Positions 15,994 to 26,940 are shown, counted from the first letter of the stretch. The stretch is 64,000 nt of DNA from an uncultured Tateyamaria sp. (GCF_947503385.1 NZ_CANNDO010000007.1:124001-188000), one strand, 5' to 3'. The notes: generated by a model not told the origin, from the sequence alone. Made by a program: numbers and translations.

Positions 15994-17526
15994 ATGGCCG
16001 TCATCCATGCAGCGCCGTCGATGCGCCATTACCAGCGGTCCGCCACAGGTGGCGGCTGGGCCTATGATTTGCAAACCGCAGTCAACAAGGCGCGCCCGGG
16101 CGATACGGTTTTGCTGTTGCCGGGCCGCTATCACCTGCCGGTGACCATCGCCCTGTCCGGGCGGGACGGCGCGCCCATCACGTTGCGCGCCGAAGCGCCG
16201 GGCAGTGCGATCCTTGAAGGCGGTGCGCGCGCCGATGCGGGGCGGCAGGGCGAATTGACCCCGCTCGACAATGACTTTGCCATGATCCGCATCTTTTTCG
16301 CCGATCACATCGTGCTGGAGGGTTTGGCGTTTGAGAATTGCTGGCCCACGGCGATCTACATGCGCGCGGCCCGTCACATTACCGTGCGCAGGTGTACCGG
16401 CGTCAAGAGCCGGTTCTTTGCCTATGCACGACAGCAGGCTCCGGATCATCTGACCCACCACCTGACCTTTGAGGGTTGCACATGGGTGCAGGACGCAGAT
16501 CATCTGATGTGGACGGGGCAGTTTGACTGGGACGAGATCAAAGGCAATCATCAAAAGACCGGCCCGGTAAAGGGGCGTGTAGCATTCGATGCCAGCTATT
16601 TCAACGGGGCCTTCTTTGGCTGCTTTGACATCGCGGGCAAGGTGATCATCCGCGACTGTCATATCAGCCACGCATTCAACGCCATCCGCATGGATATGCG
16701 GCGCGGCGGCATTGGGGATGGCCCCAATATGGACCGCAATCGCGACGTCGCGATCTATGACAACACATTTTCTTTCATCCGCGACAATGCGATCGAGCCG
16801 GAAAAGGGGGCGCAGAATTGGCGCGTGTTCAACAACCGGTTCTACGCGGTACATGCGACCATTTCCCTCGACCGGGTGGCCTCGCGGGACGTGTTTATCA
16901 TCGGCAATACGATCCTCAACGATCACCGTCCCGGCTTTCTCAATGGGGCGGCAGAAGCGCAGGCCGGGCAGGGCGGTCGGATCTTCAAATTCGTGCGCAA
17001 AAGCGATGCCGCGCCATCGCCGCGCCAAGGGCTGTGGTCGCTGTACAATTCGGTCCAGACCCGCACGAGCTATGCCAAGGCATCCATTACCGCGCAGTGG
17101 GATGACGGATACACAATGCTGGGCCTCTTTGCAGCGGACCACCCCGAACAGCCCGGGCCACCGCGCGCAGCTTTCCCGAAATTCAACTGGACCGAAGGCG
17201 TGCGGGTGTTTGGCATGGTGACGGATGATCCGACCTTTGACACCTATCCGGCGGGCAATGTGTCGGGCCATGGTGTTGATCAGGTCTTTGCCGTGCCGGT
17301 ATTTGCGCAAGGCGCGCGCGATCTGAGCAAGCCATTGGGCGGGTGGGATGGTGCGCTGGTCCCTGTGAGCGCGGTCCCTTTGTCAGACCCGGTATCGCTG
17401 TCAATCGACGCTGATAAGCACGACCTGCCCGGCGGGCTGAAGCCCGGCGCGCAGGATGTCGCGGCGTTGGGATTGGGGCATTGGCGGGGGGACTGGCCTG
17501 ACCCGGACGCCCCCGCCGGGGTCTAG
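15994..17526 (+). CDS. right-handed beta-helix protein (polysaccharide lyase-like)
   Basis: About 510 residues. Residues 10-60 (WAYDLQTAVNKARPGDTVLLLPG) are the typical entry of parallel beta-helix proteins, and the following repeats of short strands (FADHIVLEGLAFENC, AARHITVRRCTGV, FIIGNTILND) are beta-helix coils as in chondroitinase-B/alginate lyase relatives. No signal peptide at the chosen start (15994, after GGGAGGGGGAC), which is odd for a secreted lyase; a start at 15946 adds no obvious signal either. Substrate unknown. Its stop overlaps the convergent zapA stop by four bases. Confidence 0.7.
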   Translation: MAVIHAAPSMRHYQRSATGGGWAYDLQTAVNKARPGDTVLLLPGRYHLPVTIALSGRDGAPITLRAEAPGSAILEGGARADAGRQGELTPLDNDFAMIRIFFADHIVLEGLAFENCWPTAIYMRAARHITVRRCTGVKSRFFAYARQQAPDHLTHHLTFEGCTWVQDADHLMWTGQFDWDEIKGNHQKTGPVKGRVAFDASYFNGAFFGCFDIAGKVIIRDCHISHAFNAIRMDMRRGGIGDGPNMDRNRDVAIYDNTFSFIRDNAIEPEKGAQNWRVFNNRFYAVHATISLDRVASRDVFIIGNTILNDHRPGFLNGAAEAQAGQGGRIFKFVRKSDAAPSPRQGLWSLYNSVQTRTSYAKASITAQWDDGYTMLGLFAADHPEQPGPPRAAFPKFNWTEGVRVFGMVTDDPTFDTYPAGNVSGHGVDQVFAVPVFAQGARDLSKPLGGWDGALVPVSAVPLSDPVSLSIDADKHDLPGGLKPGAQDVAALGLGHWRGDWPDPDAPAGV

Positions 17527-17915
17527 CCCGCTTTTTCCTCGATCTCTGCGGCCACCGCCTCGGCACGTGCGGCCAATTCGGCCAGCGTTTCGGTCACGCT
17601 GTCTGGGACAACCGGCACCTCGATCCGCTCCGGTTCGGGCGCACCCATGTTGCGCAGCCCTTCGAGTTCGGCATCCCGTTCGGCCAATGTGGATTCAACG
17701 GCACGCACGCGGTCTTCGACGCTGGCCGTCTTGTCCGCCAGCATCAGACCGGCCATCAGCAACATACGCGCCTCGGGCAGACGACCGACCTGATCGGCCA
17801 GCACTTGCGCTTCGTCGTCCAGCATTTTGGCGGCAGTGTGCAGGTAATGCTCTTCACCGTCCTGACACGCCACGGCAAACTGCCGCCCGCCGATTGTGAT
17901 TGTGACCTCAGGCAT
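17523..17915 (-). CDS. zapA: cell division protein ZapA
   Basis: A 130-residue ZapA-family protein that bundles FtsZ protofilaments at the division site. It begins PEVTITIGGRQFAVACQDGEE, the standard ZapA beta-hairpin, followed by a helix and a long coiled coil (KTASVEDRVRAVESTLAERDAELEGL). The C-terminal tail (about residues 85-130) is longer than in E. coli. It overlaps the upstream coiled-coil gene by eight bases. Confidence 0.88.
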   Translation of the reverse strand: MPEVTITIGGRQFAVACQDGEEHYLHTAAKMLDDEAQVLADQVGRLPEARMLLMAGLMLADKTASVEDRVRAVESTLAERDAELEGLRNMGAPEPERIEVPVVPDSVTETLAELAARAEAVAAEIEEKAG

Positions 17916-18393
17916 GGGTGTCATCCTCCGGCTGTGCGGGATCAAGAAGCGGGGTCAGCGCGCCGATGATGCTCGACGCTTCGGCGATGTCGGCGGCACG
18001 GGCGGCCCGCAGCGCCTCCAGTTCGGCCAGCATCGCCTTGTTGATCAGATGGGGCTCACCCACGCCGTCTTCGTTGGCCCGGCGCAATGCCTCGTTTGAA
18101 CTGCGCAACTGGTCGCTGGCCTGCCGCATCCGCTGGAGTTCGAGATCAAGCGCGGCGGTGCGCGCCTCGGCCGCCTGCGCGGCCGCCTTTGCCTCGGCCA
18201 GCGCGCTTTCCTGCTGTTCGGACAGTTTGCGCACCCGTTCGGTCAGCTGCGCATTGGCCAGCTTTTCATCCTCAAGTGCCGTTTGCAGGGCTGCGGTGTC
18301 ATCTGCGCCTGCACTTTCCAAAGTGCTGGCCGCGTTTGCGATGCGGTCCATCGCTGCTGCGAGGCGTCCTTGCAACGCATCGATATCGCTCAT
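17908..18393 (-). CDS. coiled-coil protein cotranscribed with zapA
   Basis: A 161-residue protein with an almost continuous coiled coil between about residues 30 and 115 (Ala, Glu, Gln, Leu rich). No signal peptide or membrane segment. Genes like this commonly precede zapA in Rhodobacteraceae, so a role with ZapA in division is plausible but not shown. The start at 18393 (MSDIDALQG) was preferred over an upstream in-frame ATG with non-family sequence. Confidence 0.75.
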   Translation of the reverse strand: MSDIDALQGRLAAAMDRIANAASTLESAGADDTAALQTALEDEKLANAQLTERVRKLSEQQESALAEAKAAAQAAEARTAALDLELQRMRQASDQLRSSNEALRRANEDGVGEPHLINKAMLAELEALRAARAADIAEASSIIGALTPLLDPAQPEDDTHA

Positions 18394-18687
18394 GGTTTTG
18401 CCTGTCCCCTCACGTTTCGGGCCTGCCGTTCGGCTGTGCCCGCGCCTTCCATTGTCACAGTGCCCGCGCTGTCCGAATCGGCGCGCGGCATATCCTGTCA
18501 AAGTCTATCCAATCGCTGAGGAAATTGCGCCCCCTTTACGATCAACCGTTTAAGCGACGGCGTTGAAGTGCTGCCTGCACTGCGCGGACCCCCGCCCATG
18601 AGCCAGACCCAACGCCGCCTTGATCTTTGGGCCTCGACTGATATGCAGCGCGCGATTGTCACGCTTTTGTCAAAGGATGCTTACCCC

Positions 18688-20703
18688 GTGGATCTGACCC
18701 CTCTGCGCACCGCCAATCCCGATCACTGGGCTAAGGCCGCTGCCATTCGCGCGCTGACGCTGGACGCTGTTGCCGCCGCCAATTCCGGGCATTCCGGTAT
18801 GCCGATGGGCATGGCCGACGTGGCGACCGTGCTGTTTGAAAAGCACCTGAAATTCGACGCCTCCGCCCCCAACTGGCCCGACCGCGACCGGTTCATCCTG
18901 TCGGCGGGCCATGGCTCGATGCTGCTTTATGCGCTGCTGCACCTGACGGGTTATGCCGATATGACGCTGGAGCAGATCAAGAACTTTCGCCAATGGGGTG
19001 CGATCACCGCCGGTCACCCGGAATACGGCCACGCCGGCGGGATCGAGACAACAACAGGCCCGTTGGGGCAGGGCATCTCCAACGCCGTCGGTTTCGCCAT
19101 GGCCGAGGAAATCCTGCGTGCCCGCTTCGGCAAGAAGGTGATGGACCACCACACCTATTGCATCGCAGGTGACGGCTGCCTGATGGAAGGGGTGAGCCAA
19201 GAGGCGATCACTCTGGCGGGCCGCCATCAACTGTCCAGGCTGATCGTGCTGTGGGACAACAACAACATCACCATCGACGGTCCTGTGACCCTGTCCGACA
19301 CCACCGACCAACCTGCCCGGTTCAAGGCGGCAGGCTGGGCCGTGATCGAAATTGACGGCCACGACCCCGACGCTATTGATGCGGCCCTGACCAAGGCCAA
19401 GAAGCAATCCAAGCCCACCATGATTGCCTGCAAAACGCATATCGCTCTGGGCCACGCCGCACAGGACACCTCCAAAGGTCACGGCGCGCTGACAGATGCC
19501 GCGCAATTGCAGGCGGCCAAGGAGGCCTATGGCTGGAAATACGGCCCCTTCGAAGTGCCCTCGGACGTCAAAGGCCAGTGGGAGGCCATCGGGTCTCGCG
19601 GTGCCGGGACACGCGCCGACTGGGAGGCTCGCGTCGCAACTCTGTCCGGGGCCAAGCAAAAAGAACTGACCCGCGTCTTTGCCCGCGAGGTGCCCAAAAA
19701 GCTCGCCTCCACCGTGCGCGCGTTCAAAAAGCAGATGACGGACACCGCACCGAAACTGGCCACCCGCGCCGCCTCCGAAAAGGCGCTCGAGGTGCTCAAT
19801 CCCGTGCTGCCCGAAACCGTGGGCGGCTCGGCGGACCTGACAGGGTCCAACAACACCAAAACGGGTGATCTGGGTGTGTTCGACACCAACAACCGCAGCG
19901 GGCGCTATGTCTATTGGGGCATTCGCGAACACGGCATGGCAGCGGCAATGAACGGCATGGCGCTGCATGGCGGCATCCGTCCCTATGGCGGCACGTTCAT
20001 GTGTTTCACCGACTACGCGCGCCCCGCCATGCGGCTGGCCGCCCTGATGAAAATCCCCACGGTGTTCGTGATGACCCATGACAGCATCGGTCTGGGCGAG
20101 GACGGCCCGACCCACCAACCCGTGGAACATCTGGCCATCAGCCGCGCCACGCCCAACACGATGGTGTTCCGCCCGGCAGATGCCGTGGAAACCGCCGAGG
20201 CATGGGAACTGGCGTTTTCCTCCACCCAGACGCCGTCCGTGTTGTCGCTGACGCGTCAGGGGCTGCCAACGGTCCGGACCGAGCACAAGACCAAGAACCT
20301 GACCGCCCAGGGGGCTTATGTTTTGGCCGAAGCGACGGGCAAACGTCAGGTCATCCTCATCGCCACCGGGTCCGAAGTCTCCGTGGCGCTGGCCGCCCGT
20401 GAGGCGTTGCAGGCCCAAGGCATTGGCACGCGCGTGGTCTCGATGCCCTGCATGGAGCTTTTTGCCCAGCAGGACGAGGGCTACCGCCGCCGCATCCTGC
20501 CACCCGGACCCGTGCGGGTCGGCGTCGAAGCGGCAGTGCAGCAGGGCTGGGACCGTTGGCTGAACGGCGAGCGCGGCAAGGCAAACAAGGCCGGATTTGT
20601 CGGCATGAACGATTTCGGCGCATCGGCTCCGGCCAATGTCCTGTTCGAAAAATTCGGCATCACCGCCCAGGCGGTCGCCGAAACGGCCAAATCGCTGCTG
20701 TAA
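18688..20703 (+). CDS. tkt: transketolase
   Basis: Thiamine-diphosphate enzyme of the pentose phosphate pathway (and Calvin cycle where present), transferring a two-carbon ketol unit. Signatures: [20 protein letters not shown], the ThDP motif [13 protein letters not shown] with downstream NNNITIDG, and [13 protein letters not shown] in the pyrimidine domain. I set the start at GTG 18688 ([14 protein letters not shown]), which gives about 671 residues and has AAAGGA 11 bases upstream; the frame is open to ATG 18568 but that extension is unlike the family. Start moderately certain. Confidence 0.95.
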   Translation: MDLTPLRTANPDHWAKAAAIRALTLDAVAAANSGHSGMPMGMADVATVLFEKHLKFDASAPNWPDRDRFILSAGHGSMLLYALLHLTGYADMTLEQIKNFRQWGAITAGHPEYGHAGGIETTTGPLGQGISNAVGFAMAEEILRARFGKKVMDHHTYCIAGDGCLMEGVSQEAITLAGRHQLSRLIVLWDNNNITIDGPVTLSDTTDQPARFKAAGWAVIEIDGHDPDAIDAALTKAKKQSKPTMIACKTHIALGHAAQDTSKGHGALTDAAQLQAAKEAYGWKYGPFEVPSDVKGQWEAIGSRGAGTRADWEARVATLSGAKQKELTRVFAREVPKKLASTVRAFKKQMTDTAPKLATRAASEKALEVLNPVLPETVGGSADLTGSNNTKTGDLGVFDTNNRSGRYVYWGIREHGMAAAMNGMALHGGIRPYGGTFMCFTDYARPAMRLAALMKIPTVFVMTHDSIGLGEDGPTHQPVEHLAISRATPNTMVFRPADAVETAEAWELAFSSTQTPSVLSLTRQGLPTVRTEHKTKNLTAQGAYVLAEATGKRQVILIATGSEVSVALAAREALQAQGIGTRVVSMPCMELFAQQDEGYRRRILPPGPVRVGVEAAVQQGWDRWLNGERGKANKAGFVGMNDFGASAPANVLFEKFGITAQAVAETAKSLL

Positions 20704-20711
20704 CAGCAATT

Positions 20712-20736
20712 CGGGGCGGCCCACCGGTCCGCCCCG
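20712..20736 (+). terminator. terminator-like hairpin after tkt
   Basis: CGGGGCGG and CCGCCCCG flank a nine-base loop directly after the tkt stop. Followed by TCTCTGTCC rather than a T-run, so it may stop transcription poorly or protect the 3' end. Confidence 0.5.
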
Positions 20737-20784
20737 TCTCTGTCCCCGAAAAATCCCGGGGTGTTTGAGGGGCAGCGCCCCTCA
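20731..20784 (-). repeat. dispersed palindromic repeat, type B
   Basis: On the minus strand it reads hairpin GAGGGGC-GCT-GCCCCTC, then CCCGGGATTTTTCGGGGACA and GAGACGGGG. Two other copies in this window (26941-27000 and 55551-55590) share the core GGATTTTT-GGGACAGAGAC. Partly overlaps the tkt terminator-like hairpin. Confidence 0.65.
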
Positions 20785-20837
20785 TCCCAAAACATGAATC
20801 GCGCCGCGCGTCAGCGCGTCCTTTGGATCATGCCCGA

Positions 20838-21200
20838 TCAGCCGTTCGCTTCGCGGATCTTTTCAGCGGCATCCTTGTCATAGCCCACGCCGTTTTCTTC
20901 AAACAACGTGTCCAACTCGCCCGACAGGGTCATCTCAGTGATGATGTCGCAGCCGCCGACAAATTCGCCCTTCACATACAGTTGCGGGATTGTCGGCCAG
21001 TCCGAAAATTCCTTGATGCCCTGCCGGATGTCCTCATCCGCCAGCACATTCACATCGGCATAATCGACGCCCATGTAATTCAGCACCCCCGCCACGCGGC
21101 TGGAAAAGCCGCATTGCGGCATGGATTTCGTGCCTTTCATGTACAGAACCACATCGTTGCCTTGAATGGTCTCGGTGATCCGTGCGCTTGCGTCACTCAT
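20838..21200 (-). CDS. grxD: monothiol glutaredoxin, Grx4 type
   Basis: A 120-residue monothiol glutaredoxin with the CGFS active site in [10 protein letters not shown] and the glutathione-binding [19 protein letters not shown] segment. Grx4 proteins bind a shared [2Fe-2S] cluster, often with BolA, and deliver iron-sulfur clusters. bolA is two genes upstream in the same direction, which fits. Overlaps the preceding hypothetical gene by four bases. Confidence 0.95.
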   Translation of the reverse strand: MSDASARITETIQGNDVVLYMKGTKSMPQCGFSSRVAGVLNYMGVDYADVNVLADEDIRQGIKEFSDWPTIPQLYVKGEFVGGCDIITEMTLSGELDTLFEENGVGYDKDAAEKIREANG

Positions 21201-21499
21201 CTCGTGTTGCCTTTCTCTTTGAACACGCGGTGGTACCGCGTTGCATATGTTTCGTCTTCGGGCATCGGTTTGACATCTGTGCTGGCCGCTGCGGTCCAAT
21301 GGCCGGGTGAGTCCGTGCGCACCTGATTGACACGTTCCAGCGCATCGTTGCGTCGGCTCACCTTGTCGATCAGGTCGAGATTTGTGGCTTCCATCCCAAG
21401 GGGCGCATCCGCCCGTTCGTGCCGCTCGGGCCGCCGGGCCGCCAGCGGGCGGCGCGGTGCGCGCCGGAACGGCGCGGATATGATATGCCACAGGCTCAC
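21197..21499 (-). CDS. hypothetical protein between bolA and grxD
   Basis: A 100-residue basic protein (many Arg, [20 protein letters not shown] in the middle). No recognised domain and no signal peptide. It begins two bases downstream of the bolA stop and overlaps the grxD start, so it is cotranscribed with the iron-sulfur pair. I cannot name it; location suggests a conserved Rhodobacteraceae gene. Confidence 0.65.
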   Translation of the reverse strand: MSLWHIISAPFRRAPRRPLAARRPERHERADAPLGMEATNLDLIDKVSRRNDALERVNQVRTDSPGHWTAAASTDVKPMPEDETYATRYHRVFKEKGNTR

Positions 21500-21500
21500 A

Positions 21501-21740
21501 TCAAGGCGCTTTCGTCGTCAGCGCCAGTGCGTGCAACTCACCATGGCTGCCATCCATCTTCCCCTTGAGCGCTTTTGTCACAGCCCGGTGCTGCTGCACC
21601 CGGTTCATACCCGCAAAGGACGCGTCAATCACTTCAGCCGCGTAATGGTTCCCGTCGCCGGCCAGATCGGTGATGGTGATCTGCGCATCCGGAAACGCGG
21701 CGCGGATCAACTCTTCGATCTCGTGGGCTTGCATGGGCAT
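21501..21740 (-). CDS. bolA: BolA-family protein
   Basis: 79 residues: MQAHEIEELIRAAFPDAQI, GDGNHYAAEVIDASFAGMNR, and QQHRAVTKALKGKMDGSHGELHAL. This is a BolA/IbaG domain with the conserved His (GNHY) that helps ligate a bridging iron-sulfur cluster with Grx4. First gene of the bolA-hypothetical-grxD unit. Confidence 0.93.
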   Translation of the reverse strand: MPMQAHEIEELIRAAFPDAQITITDLAGDGNHYAAEVIDASFAGMNRVQQHRAVTKALKGKMDGSHGELHALALTTKAP

Positions 21741-21879
21741 GAGGCGTCTCCAAATCCTGTTGCAGCAGATGTAGGACGCACGGCCAATGCGCGCAAGCAC
21801 AAGCGGATGTGCACGTTGGTAGGGTTGCCTCGCCCCCGGCGTGCTGCGAACCTGTTGCCAAGCCAAGTTGGGAAACCCG

Positions 21880-22848
21880 ATGAAAGAAACCGAAACCGCA
21901 CCGGAACAGGCGCTGGCCTGGGCGCAGGCCGGGCAGGGCGCGGCCCTCGCCACTGTGATCGAAACATGGGGCAGCGCGCCGCGCCGCGCAGGCGCGCAGA
22001 TGGTGGTGTCGGGTGCGGGTGAGATGATGGGATCGGTCTCGGGGGGCTGCGTTGAGGGCGCCGTGGTGGTCGAGGCGATAGAGGCGCTCGAGGACGGCGC
22101 GCCACGAGTGCTCGAATACGGTGTCAGCGACGGCGACGCCTTTGCCGTGGGATTGGCCTGTGGCGGCACCATCCGGGTGCTGGTGGAACCGGTGGGCAAG
22201 GCCATGCCGGTGGACATGCTTGGCGATCTGGTTGCGGCACGCGCAGCGCGGCAACCGGCGGCCTACGTTGTCGATCTGCAAAGCTGGGAGCGGCGGCTGG
22301 ATCACGACGGCCACACCAAACGTTTTGCCACCGACCGCACCGGGGTCGAGGAGGATGGCCGCACATTTGTGGCGATCCACAACCCGCCCCTCCGTCTGGC
22401 CATCGTGGGGGGGGTCCACATTGCACAGGCGCTTGTCCCCATGGCGCGGATTGCAGGCTATGACCCGGTGATCATCGACCCGCGTGAGGCGTTCGGCTCT
22501 GCCGCCCGCTTTCCCGGCGAACGGCTGATCAACGACTGGCCGGATGAGGCTTTGGCAGAGGTGGGGCTCGACACGCGCACAGCGCTGGTGCTGCTGACCC
22601 ATGATCCCAAGCTGGACGATCCTGCGCTGCATCTGGCGTTGCGGTCACAGGCGTTCTATATCGGCGCGCTCGGCTCGACCCGCACCCATGCCAAACGTGT
22701 GGCCCGTCTCGAAGAGGCCGGGTTCAGCGGCGCGGACATCGCGCGTATCCATGGCCCGATCGGCCTCGACATCGGGGCGGCCAGCCCGGCAGAGATCGCC
22801 GTGTCGATCCTTGGCCAGATGGTGCAGACGCTCAGGACACCCACATGA
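21880..22848 (+). CDS. XdhC/CoxF-family protein, molybdenum hydroxylase maturation
   Basis: A 322-residue XdhC-type factor. N-terminal XdhC/CoxI domain (ATVIETWGSAPRRAGAQMVV, SVSGGCVEGAVV), and a C-terminal Rossmann domain (IVGGVHIAQALVPMARIAG; the usual GxGHxG reads GGVHI here) with ALVLLTHDPKLDDPAL and YIGALGSTRTHAKR. The family sulfurates or inserts the Mo cofactor of xanthine-dehydrogenase-type enzymes. It heads the cluster with the MoeA-like gene and coxSLM, pointing to CoxL as its client. The ATG at 21880 was chosen over 21841. Confidence 0.9.
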   Translation: MKETETAPEQALAWAQAGQGAALATVIETWGSAPRRAGAQMVVSGAGEMMGSVSGGCVEGAVVVEAIEALEDGAPRVLEYGVSDGDAFAVGLACGGTIRVLVEPVGKAMPVDMLGDLVAARAARQPAAYVVDLQSWERRLDHDGHTKRFATDRTGVEEDGRTFVAIHNPPLRLAIVGGVHIAQALVPMARIAGYDPVIIDPREAFGSAARFPGERLINDWPDEALAEVGLDTRTALVLLTHDPKLDDPALHLALRSQAFYIGALGSTRTHAKRVARLEEAGFSGADIARIHGPIGLDIGAASPAEIAVSILGQMVQTLRTPT

Positions 22849-23837
22849 TCTTTGGCCCCGTTCCGGTCGGGCAGGCCCAAGGGACCGTGCTGGCGCACGC
22901 CATGGTGGGCGCGCGCGGCAAGATCACCAAGGGCACCGTTCTGGATGCGGCGCAGGTCGCGGCATTGGCCGAGGCGGGCCATGACACGCTGATCGTTGCC
23001 CGGCTGGAGCCCGGTGACGTCAACGAGGACGCGGCTGCGGCCGCATTGGCGGCAACCCTCGTGCCTGACCCTGACGCCCAAAGGTTGCGCATCAGTGGGG
23101 CCGGTGCGGGGCGGGTGAACCTGTACGCCACGGGCCCCGGCATTGTGGCGCTGGACCGGGCCGCCATCACGGCGCTGAACGCCGTCGACCCAATGATCAC
23201 ATTGGCCACCGTGCCGCCATGGCACCGGGTGGATGCGGGCACGATGGTCGCGACGATCAAGATCATTTCCTATGCCGTACCGCAAGCCGCGCTGACCCGC
23301 GCGCAGTCCGCATCTCCGCGCGCGCTGTCGGTCCTGCCGCCGCGATATGCGACCGCCACGCTGATCGAGACGCGGGTGGGCCCCACCGCGCCGACCGGCA
23401 AGGGCCGCGCGGCGCTCACTGGACGGCTGGACCGGCTGGGCCTCGCACTGGGCCCGCGCATCATGGTGGCCCATGACACGAATGCCATTGCAGAGGCGTT
23501 GCGCGATGCGCCGGGGGAGGTTTTGTTTGTTCTGACCGCCTCTGCCACGTCGGACCCGCATGATGTGGCTCCGGCAGCCCTGCGGGCGGCGGGCGGGCAC
23601 GTGGAGGCGTACGGAATGCCGGTCGATCCGGGCAACCTGCTGTTTCTGGGCCATCTGGGCGACAAGCCCGTGATCGGTCTGCCTGGCTGCGCCCGGTCCC
23701 CCGCGCTCAACGGTGCCGACTGGGTGATGGAACGGCTGATTTGCGGCCTCGCGCTGACCCGCGCGGACATCGCGGACATGGGCGTGGGCGGGCTGCTCAA
23801 GGAGATCCCGACGCGGCCCCGCCCCCGCGAAGGCTGA
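22845..23837 (+). CDS. MoeA/MoaB-like molybdopterin-binding protein
   Basis: A 330-residue protein with features of molybdopterin-binding (MoCF) domains: VGQAQGTVLAHAMVGARGKITKG at the start and, near the C terminus, DKPVIGLPGCARSPALNG, the GLPG-type motif of MoeA-like proteins. In many bacteria this half is joined to a MobA-like NTP-transferase domain, missing here. Overlaps the XdhC gene by four bases, so both are made together, consistent with preparing the Mo cofactor for the downstream hydroxylase. Confidence 0.82.
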   Translation: MIFGPVPVGQAQGTVLAHAMVGARGKITKGTVLDAAQVAALAEAGHDTLIVARLEPGDVNEDAAAAALAATLVPDPDAQRLRISGAGAGRVNLYATGPGIVALDRAAITALNAVDPMITLATVPPWHRVDAGTMVATIKIISYAVPQAALTRAQSASPRALSVLPPRYATATLIETRVGPTAPTGKGRAALTGRLDRLGLALGPRIMVAHDTNAIAEALRDAPGEVLFVLTASATSDPHDVAPAALRAAGGHVEAYGMPVDPGNLLFLGHLGDKPVIGLPGCARSPALNGADWVMERLICGLALTRADIADMGVGGLLKEIPTRPRPREG

Positions 23838-23955
23838 GCGGCGCTGCCATTGCAATATCCTGCGCCAAGCCGGGGTGCGGGATTTTTCAGGTTCTCAAGT
23901 CGCGCCCCCCATGCTTAACTCGTGCCAAACAAACACGTCATAGGGGAGGAAGACC

Positions 23956-24441
23956 ATGACACAGGTCACAATGACCGTGAATGGCAAAGCCGCGTCCGGC
24001 ACAGTCGAAGGACGCACCTTGCTGTCGGGGTTTCTGCGCGAAGAACTGGGCCTGACGGGCACCCATGTGGGCTGCGACACATCGCAATGCGGCGCCTGCG
24101 TCGTGCATGTGGATGGCGCGGCGGTCAAGGCCTGCACCATGCTCGCCGCCGAAGCCGATGGCGCAGAGGTCACCACGATCGAAGGGATGGCCAATGCCGA
24201 CGGTTCGCTCAACGTGATCCAGCAGGCGTTTCAGGACCATCACGGCCTGCAATGCGGGTTCTGCACGCCCGGCATGGTGATGTCGGCGGCGGCGCTGCTC
24301 AAGGACAACCCGAAACCCAGCGAGCAGGAGGTGCGCGACTACCTCGAAGGCAATATCTGCCGTTGCACGGGCTACCATAATATCGTCAAGGCGATCCTGG
24401 CCGCGTCCGGTCAGGATGTGCCGGCGATGGCGGCGGAATAA
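23956..24441 (+). CDS. coxS: carbon-monoxide-dehydrogenase-type small subunit ([2Fe-2S])
   Basis: A 161-residue iron-sulfur subunit. The plant-type cluster cysteines are in [15 protein letters not shown], and the second cluster in [12 protein letters not shown] and [11 protein letters not shown]. It passes electrons from the Mo site to the FAD subunit. A GGGGAGGAAGACC site precedes the ATG. Order S-L-M is that of form II CODH-like clusters (form I is M-S-L). Confidence 0.95.
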   Translation: MTQVTMTVNGKAASGTVEGRTLLSGFLREELGLTGTHVGCDTSQCGACVVHVDGAAVKACTMLAAEADGAEVTTIEGMANADGSLNVIQQAFQDHHGLQCGFCTPGMVMSAAALLKDNPKPSEQEVRDYLEGNICRCTGYHNIVKAILAASGQDVPAMAAE

Positions 24442-24451
24442 GACAAACGTC

Positions 24452-24497
24452 CCGGGGGCGCTGCCCCCGGACCCCCGTGGTATTTTCAGTCAGAAGA
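24452..24497 (+). repeat. dispersed palindromic repeat, type A, between coxS and coxL
   Basis: Hairpin CCGGGGGC-GCT-GCCCCCGG followed by ACCCCCGTGGTATTTTCAGT and an AGAAGAA tail. Shares layout with the copies at 44760 and 32886. Sitting inside an operon, it may act as an mRNA-stabilising or attenuating hairpin. Confidence 0.65.
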
Positions 24498-24555
24498 AAC
24501 AGCGGGGCAGTGCGCAATCGGCCCAACGGGTCGTCAGATTTCAGGGAGGAAGAAC

Positions 24556-26925
24556 ATGCCGAAAGACAGTGGCATCGGCGCCAGCACCAAGCGGCGCGAA
24601 GACATGCGGTTTTTGACCGGGGCCGGAAATTATACGGACGATATCAACCTTGCGGGTCAGGCCTATGTGCATTTTCTGCGCTCGGATGTGGCGCATGGGA
24701 CGCTGAAGAACGTGGACACCTCTGCGGCGGCAGCGATGCCGGGTGTGGTGCGCATCTTTACCAGTTCTGATTTTGACGGGGTGGGCGGCATTCCCTGCGG
24801 CTGGCAAGTGACCAGCAAGGACGGCAACGTCATGCAGGAACCGACGCATCCGATCCTCGCCACCGGCAAGGTCCGCCATGTGGGCGAGATGATCGCCGCC
24901 GTGGTCGCGGACACGCCCGAACAGGCGCGCGATGCGGCCGAGGCCATCGTGCTCGACATCGACGAATTGCCCGCGATGGTGGACATGAAGGCGGCGCTGG
25001 CCGATGGGGCCACGAAGGTGCATGACGATCTCAACGATAACCTTTGCTATGACTGGGGGTTTGTCGAAGAGAACCGCGAGGCGGTCGACAAGGCCATGTC
25101 GGAGGCGGCGCATGTGACCAGCCTCGAACTGGTGAACAACCGGCTGGTGGCCAACCCGATGGAGCCGCGTGTGGCGGTGGGCGACTATGCCCGCCATTCG
25201 GACGAGTCGACGCTATATACCACCAGCCAGAACCCGCATGTGATCCGCCTGCTGATGGGTGCATTTGTGCTGGGCATTCCGGAACATAAGCTGCGGGTTG
25301 TGGCACCCGATGTGGGCGGTGGTTTTGGCACCAAGATCTTTCATTATGCCGAGGAGGCGTTTTGCACCTTTGCGGCCAAGGCATGTAACCGTCCGGTCAA
25401 ATGGACGTCGTCGCGGTCGGAGGCGTTTATCTCGGACGCCCATGGGCGCGATCACGTGACCAAGATCGAACTGGCGCTGGATGCGGACAACAACTTTACC
25501 GCGCTCCGCTGCCTGACCCACGCAAACATGGGCGCGTATCTGTCGACCTTTGCACCGTCTGTGCCCACATGGCTGCACGGAACGCTGCTGGCGGGCAATT
25601 ATCGCACGCCGCTGATCTACACCAACGTCAAGGCGGTGTTCACCAACACAGTGCCGGTTGACGCCTATCGCGGGGCCGGTCGCCCGGAGGCGACATTCCA
25701 GTTGGAGCGCGTCATCGACAAGGCCGCGCGCGAGTTGGGTGTGGACCCGGTGGACCTGCGGCGGCAGAACTTTATCCGGGAGTTCCCCTATGCCACGCCG
25801 GTGGCGGTGGAATACGATACCGGTGACTATGACGCGACCATGGACAAGATGCTGGAACTGGCCGACCGCGACGGGTTCGACGCGCGGCGCAAGGCGTCCG
25901 AGGCCAAGGGCAAGCTGCGCGGCTTTGGCGTGAACTGCTTTATTGAGGCCTGCGGTATCGCGCCGTCGAACCTTGTGGGGCAATTGGGCGCGCGTGCGGG
26001 GCTGTATGAAAGCGCCACTGTGCGGGTCAATGCCACGGGCGGTCTGGTTGTTATGACGGGATCGCATAGCCACGGGCAGGGACATGAGACGACGTTCCCG
26101 CAGGTCGTGGCCGAGATGATCGGTATCGATGCCGATCAGGTCGAGATCGTGCATGGCGACACCGCACGCACACCGATGGGCATGGGCACCTATGGCTCAC
26201 GTTCGATCGCGGTGGGCGGCTCTGCCATGGTGCGGGCCACCGAGAAGATCATCAACAAGACCAAGAAGATCGCGGCCCACCTGCTGGAAGCGGCTGAAGC
26301 CGATATCGAGTTGAAAGACGGCGCGTTCAGCGTGGCAGGCACCGACAAGTCGGTGACATGGGGTGAGGTGACACTGGCGGCCTACGTGCCGCACAATTAC
26401 CCGCTTGAGGACATCGAACCGGGGCTGGAGGAGACGGCATTCTACGACCCGTCGAACTTTACCTATCCGGCGGGGGCTTATGCCTGTGAGGTGGAAGTGG
26501 ACCCCGATACCGGCACCGTGACCATCGAGCGGTTTGTGTCGGCAGATGATTTCGGCAACGTCATCAACCCGATGATCGTCGAAGGCCAGGTGCATGGCGG
26601 CATCGCGCAGGGGATCGGTCAGGCGCTGCTGGAGAATTGTTCCTATGATGAGAACGGCCAGCTTCTGTCGGCATCCTACATGGATTACACCATGCCGCGC
26701 GCCGATAATCTGCCGCATATGGAGCACTATACGGTGGATCATTCCTGCCAGACGCCCTGCACGCATAACCCGCTTGGGGTGAAGGGGTGTGGCGAGGCCG
26801 GGGCCATCGGCTCGCCCCCGACGGTGATCAACGCGATCATCGACGCGTTGCAGTCGGGTGGTCACAAGGTGGATCACATCGACATGCCCGCGACACCGGA
26901 TCGCGTCTGGGCGGCCATGCAGTGA
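24556..26925 (+). CDS. coxL: form II CO-dehydrogenase-like molybdenum hydroxylase large subunit
   Basis: A 789-residue Mo-cofactor subunit of the xanthine oxidase family. Active-site loop AYRGAGR at residues 370-376 is the form II signature; true carboxidotrophic form I enzymes carry AYXCSFR with the Cu-binding Cys, absent here. Other marks: [43 protein letters not shown], and the catalytic Glu in [12 protein letters not shown]. So CO oxidation is not certain; form II enzymes have weak or other substrates. Mature complex with CoxS and CoxM, cytoplasmic or membrane-associated. Confidence 0.93.
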   Translation: MPKDSGIGASTKRREDMRFLTGAGNYTDDINLAGQAYVHFLRSDVAHGTLKNVDTSAAAAMPGVVRIFTSSDFDGVGGIPCGWQVTSKDGNVMQEPTHPILATGKVRHVGEMIAAVVADTPEQARDAAEAIVLDIDELPAMVDMKAALADGATKVHDDLNDNLCYDWGFVEENREAVDKAMSEAAHVTSLELVNNRLVANPMEPRVAVGDYARHSDESTLYTTSQNPHVIRLLMGAFVLGIPEHKLRVVAPDVGGGFGTKIFHYAEEAFCTFAAKACNRPVKWTSSRSEAFISDAHGRDHVTKIELALDADNNFTALRCLTHANMGAYLSTFAPSVPTWLHGTLLAGNYRTPLIYTNVKAVFTNTVPVDAYRGAGRPEATFQLERVIDKAARELGVDPVDLRRQNFIREFPYATPVAVEYDTGDYDATMDKMLELADRDGFDARRKASEAKGKLRGFGVNCFIEACGIAPSNLVGQLGARAGLYESATVRVNATGGLVVMTGSHSHGQGHETTFPQVVAEMIGIDADQVEIVHGDTARTPMGMGTYGSRSIAVGGSAMVRATEKIINKTKKIAAHLLEAAEADIELKDGAFSVAGTDKSVTWGEVTLAAYVPHNYPLEDIEPGLEETAFYDPSNFTYPAGAYACEVEVDPDTGTVTIERFVSADDFGNVINPMIVEGQVHGGIAQGIGQALLENCSYDENGQLLSASYMDYTMPRADNLPHMEHYTVDHSCQTPCTHNPLGVKGCGEAGAIGSPPTVINAIIDALQSGGHKVDHIDMPATPDRVWAAMQ

Positions 26926-26940
26926 GTTGAGAGGACAGGA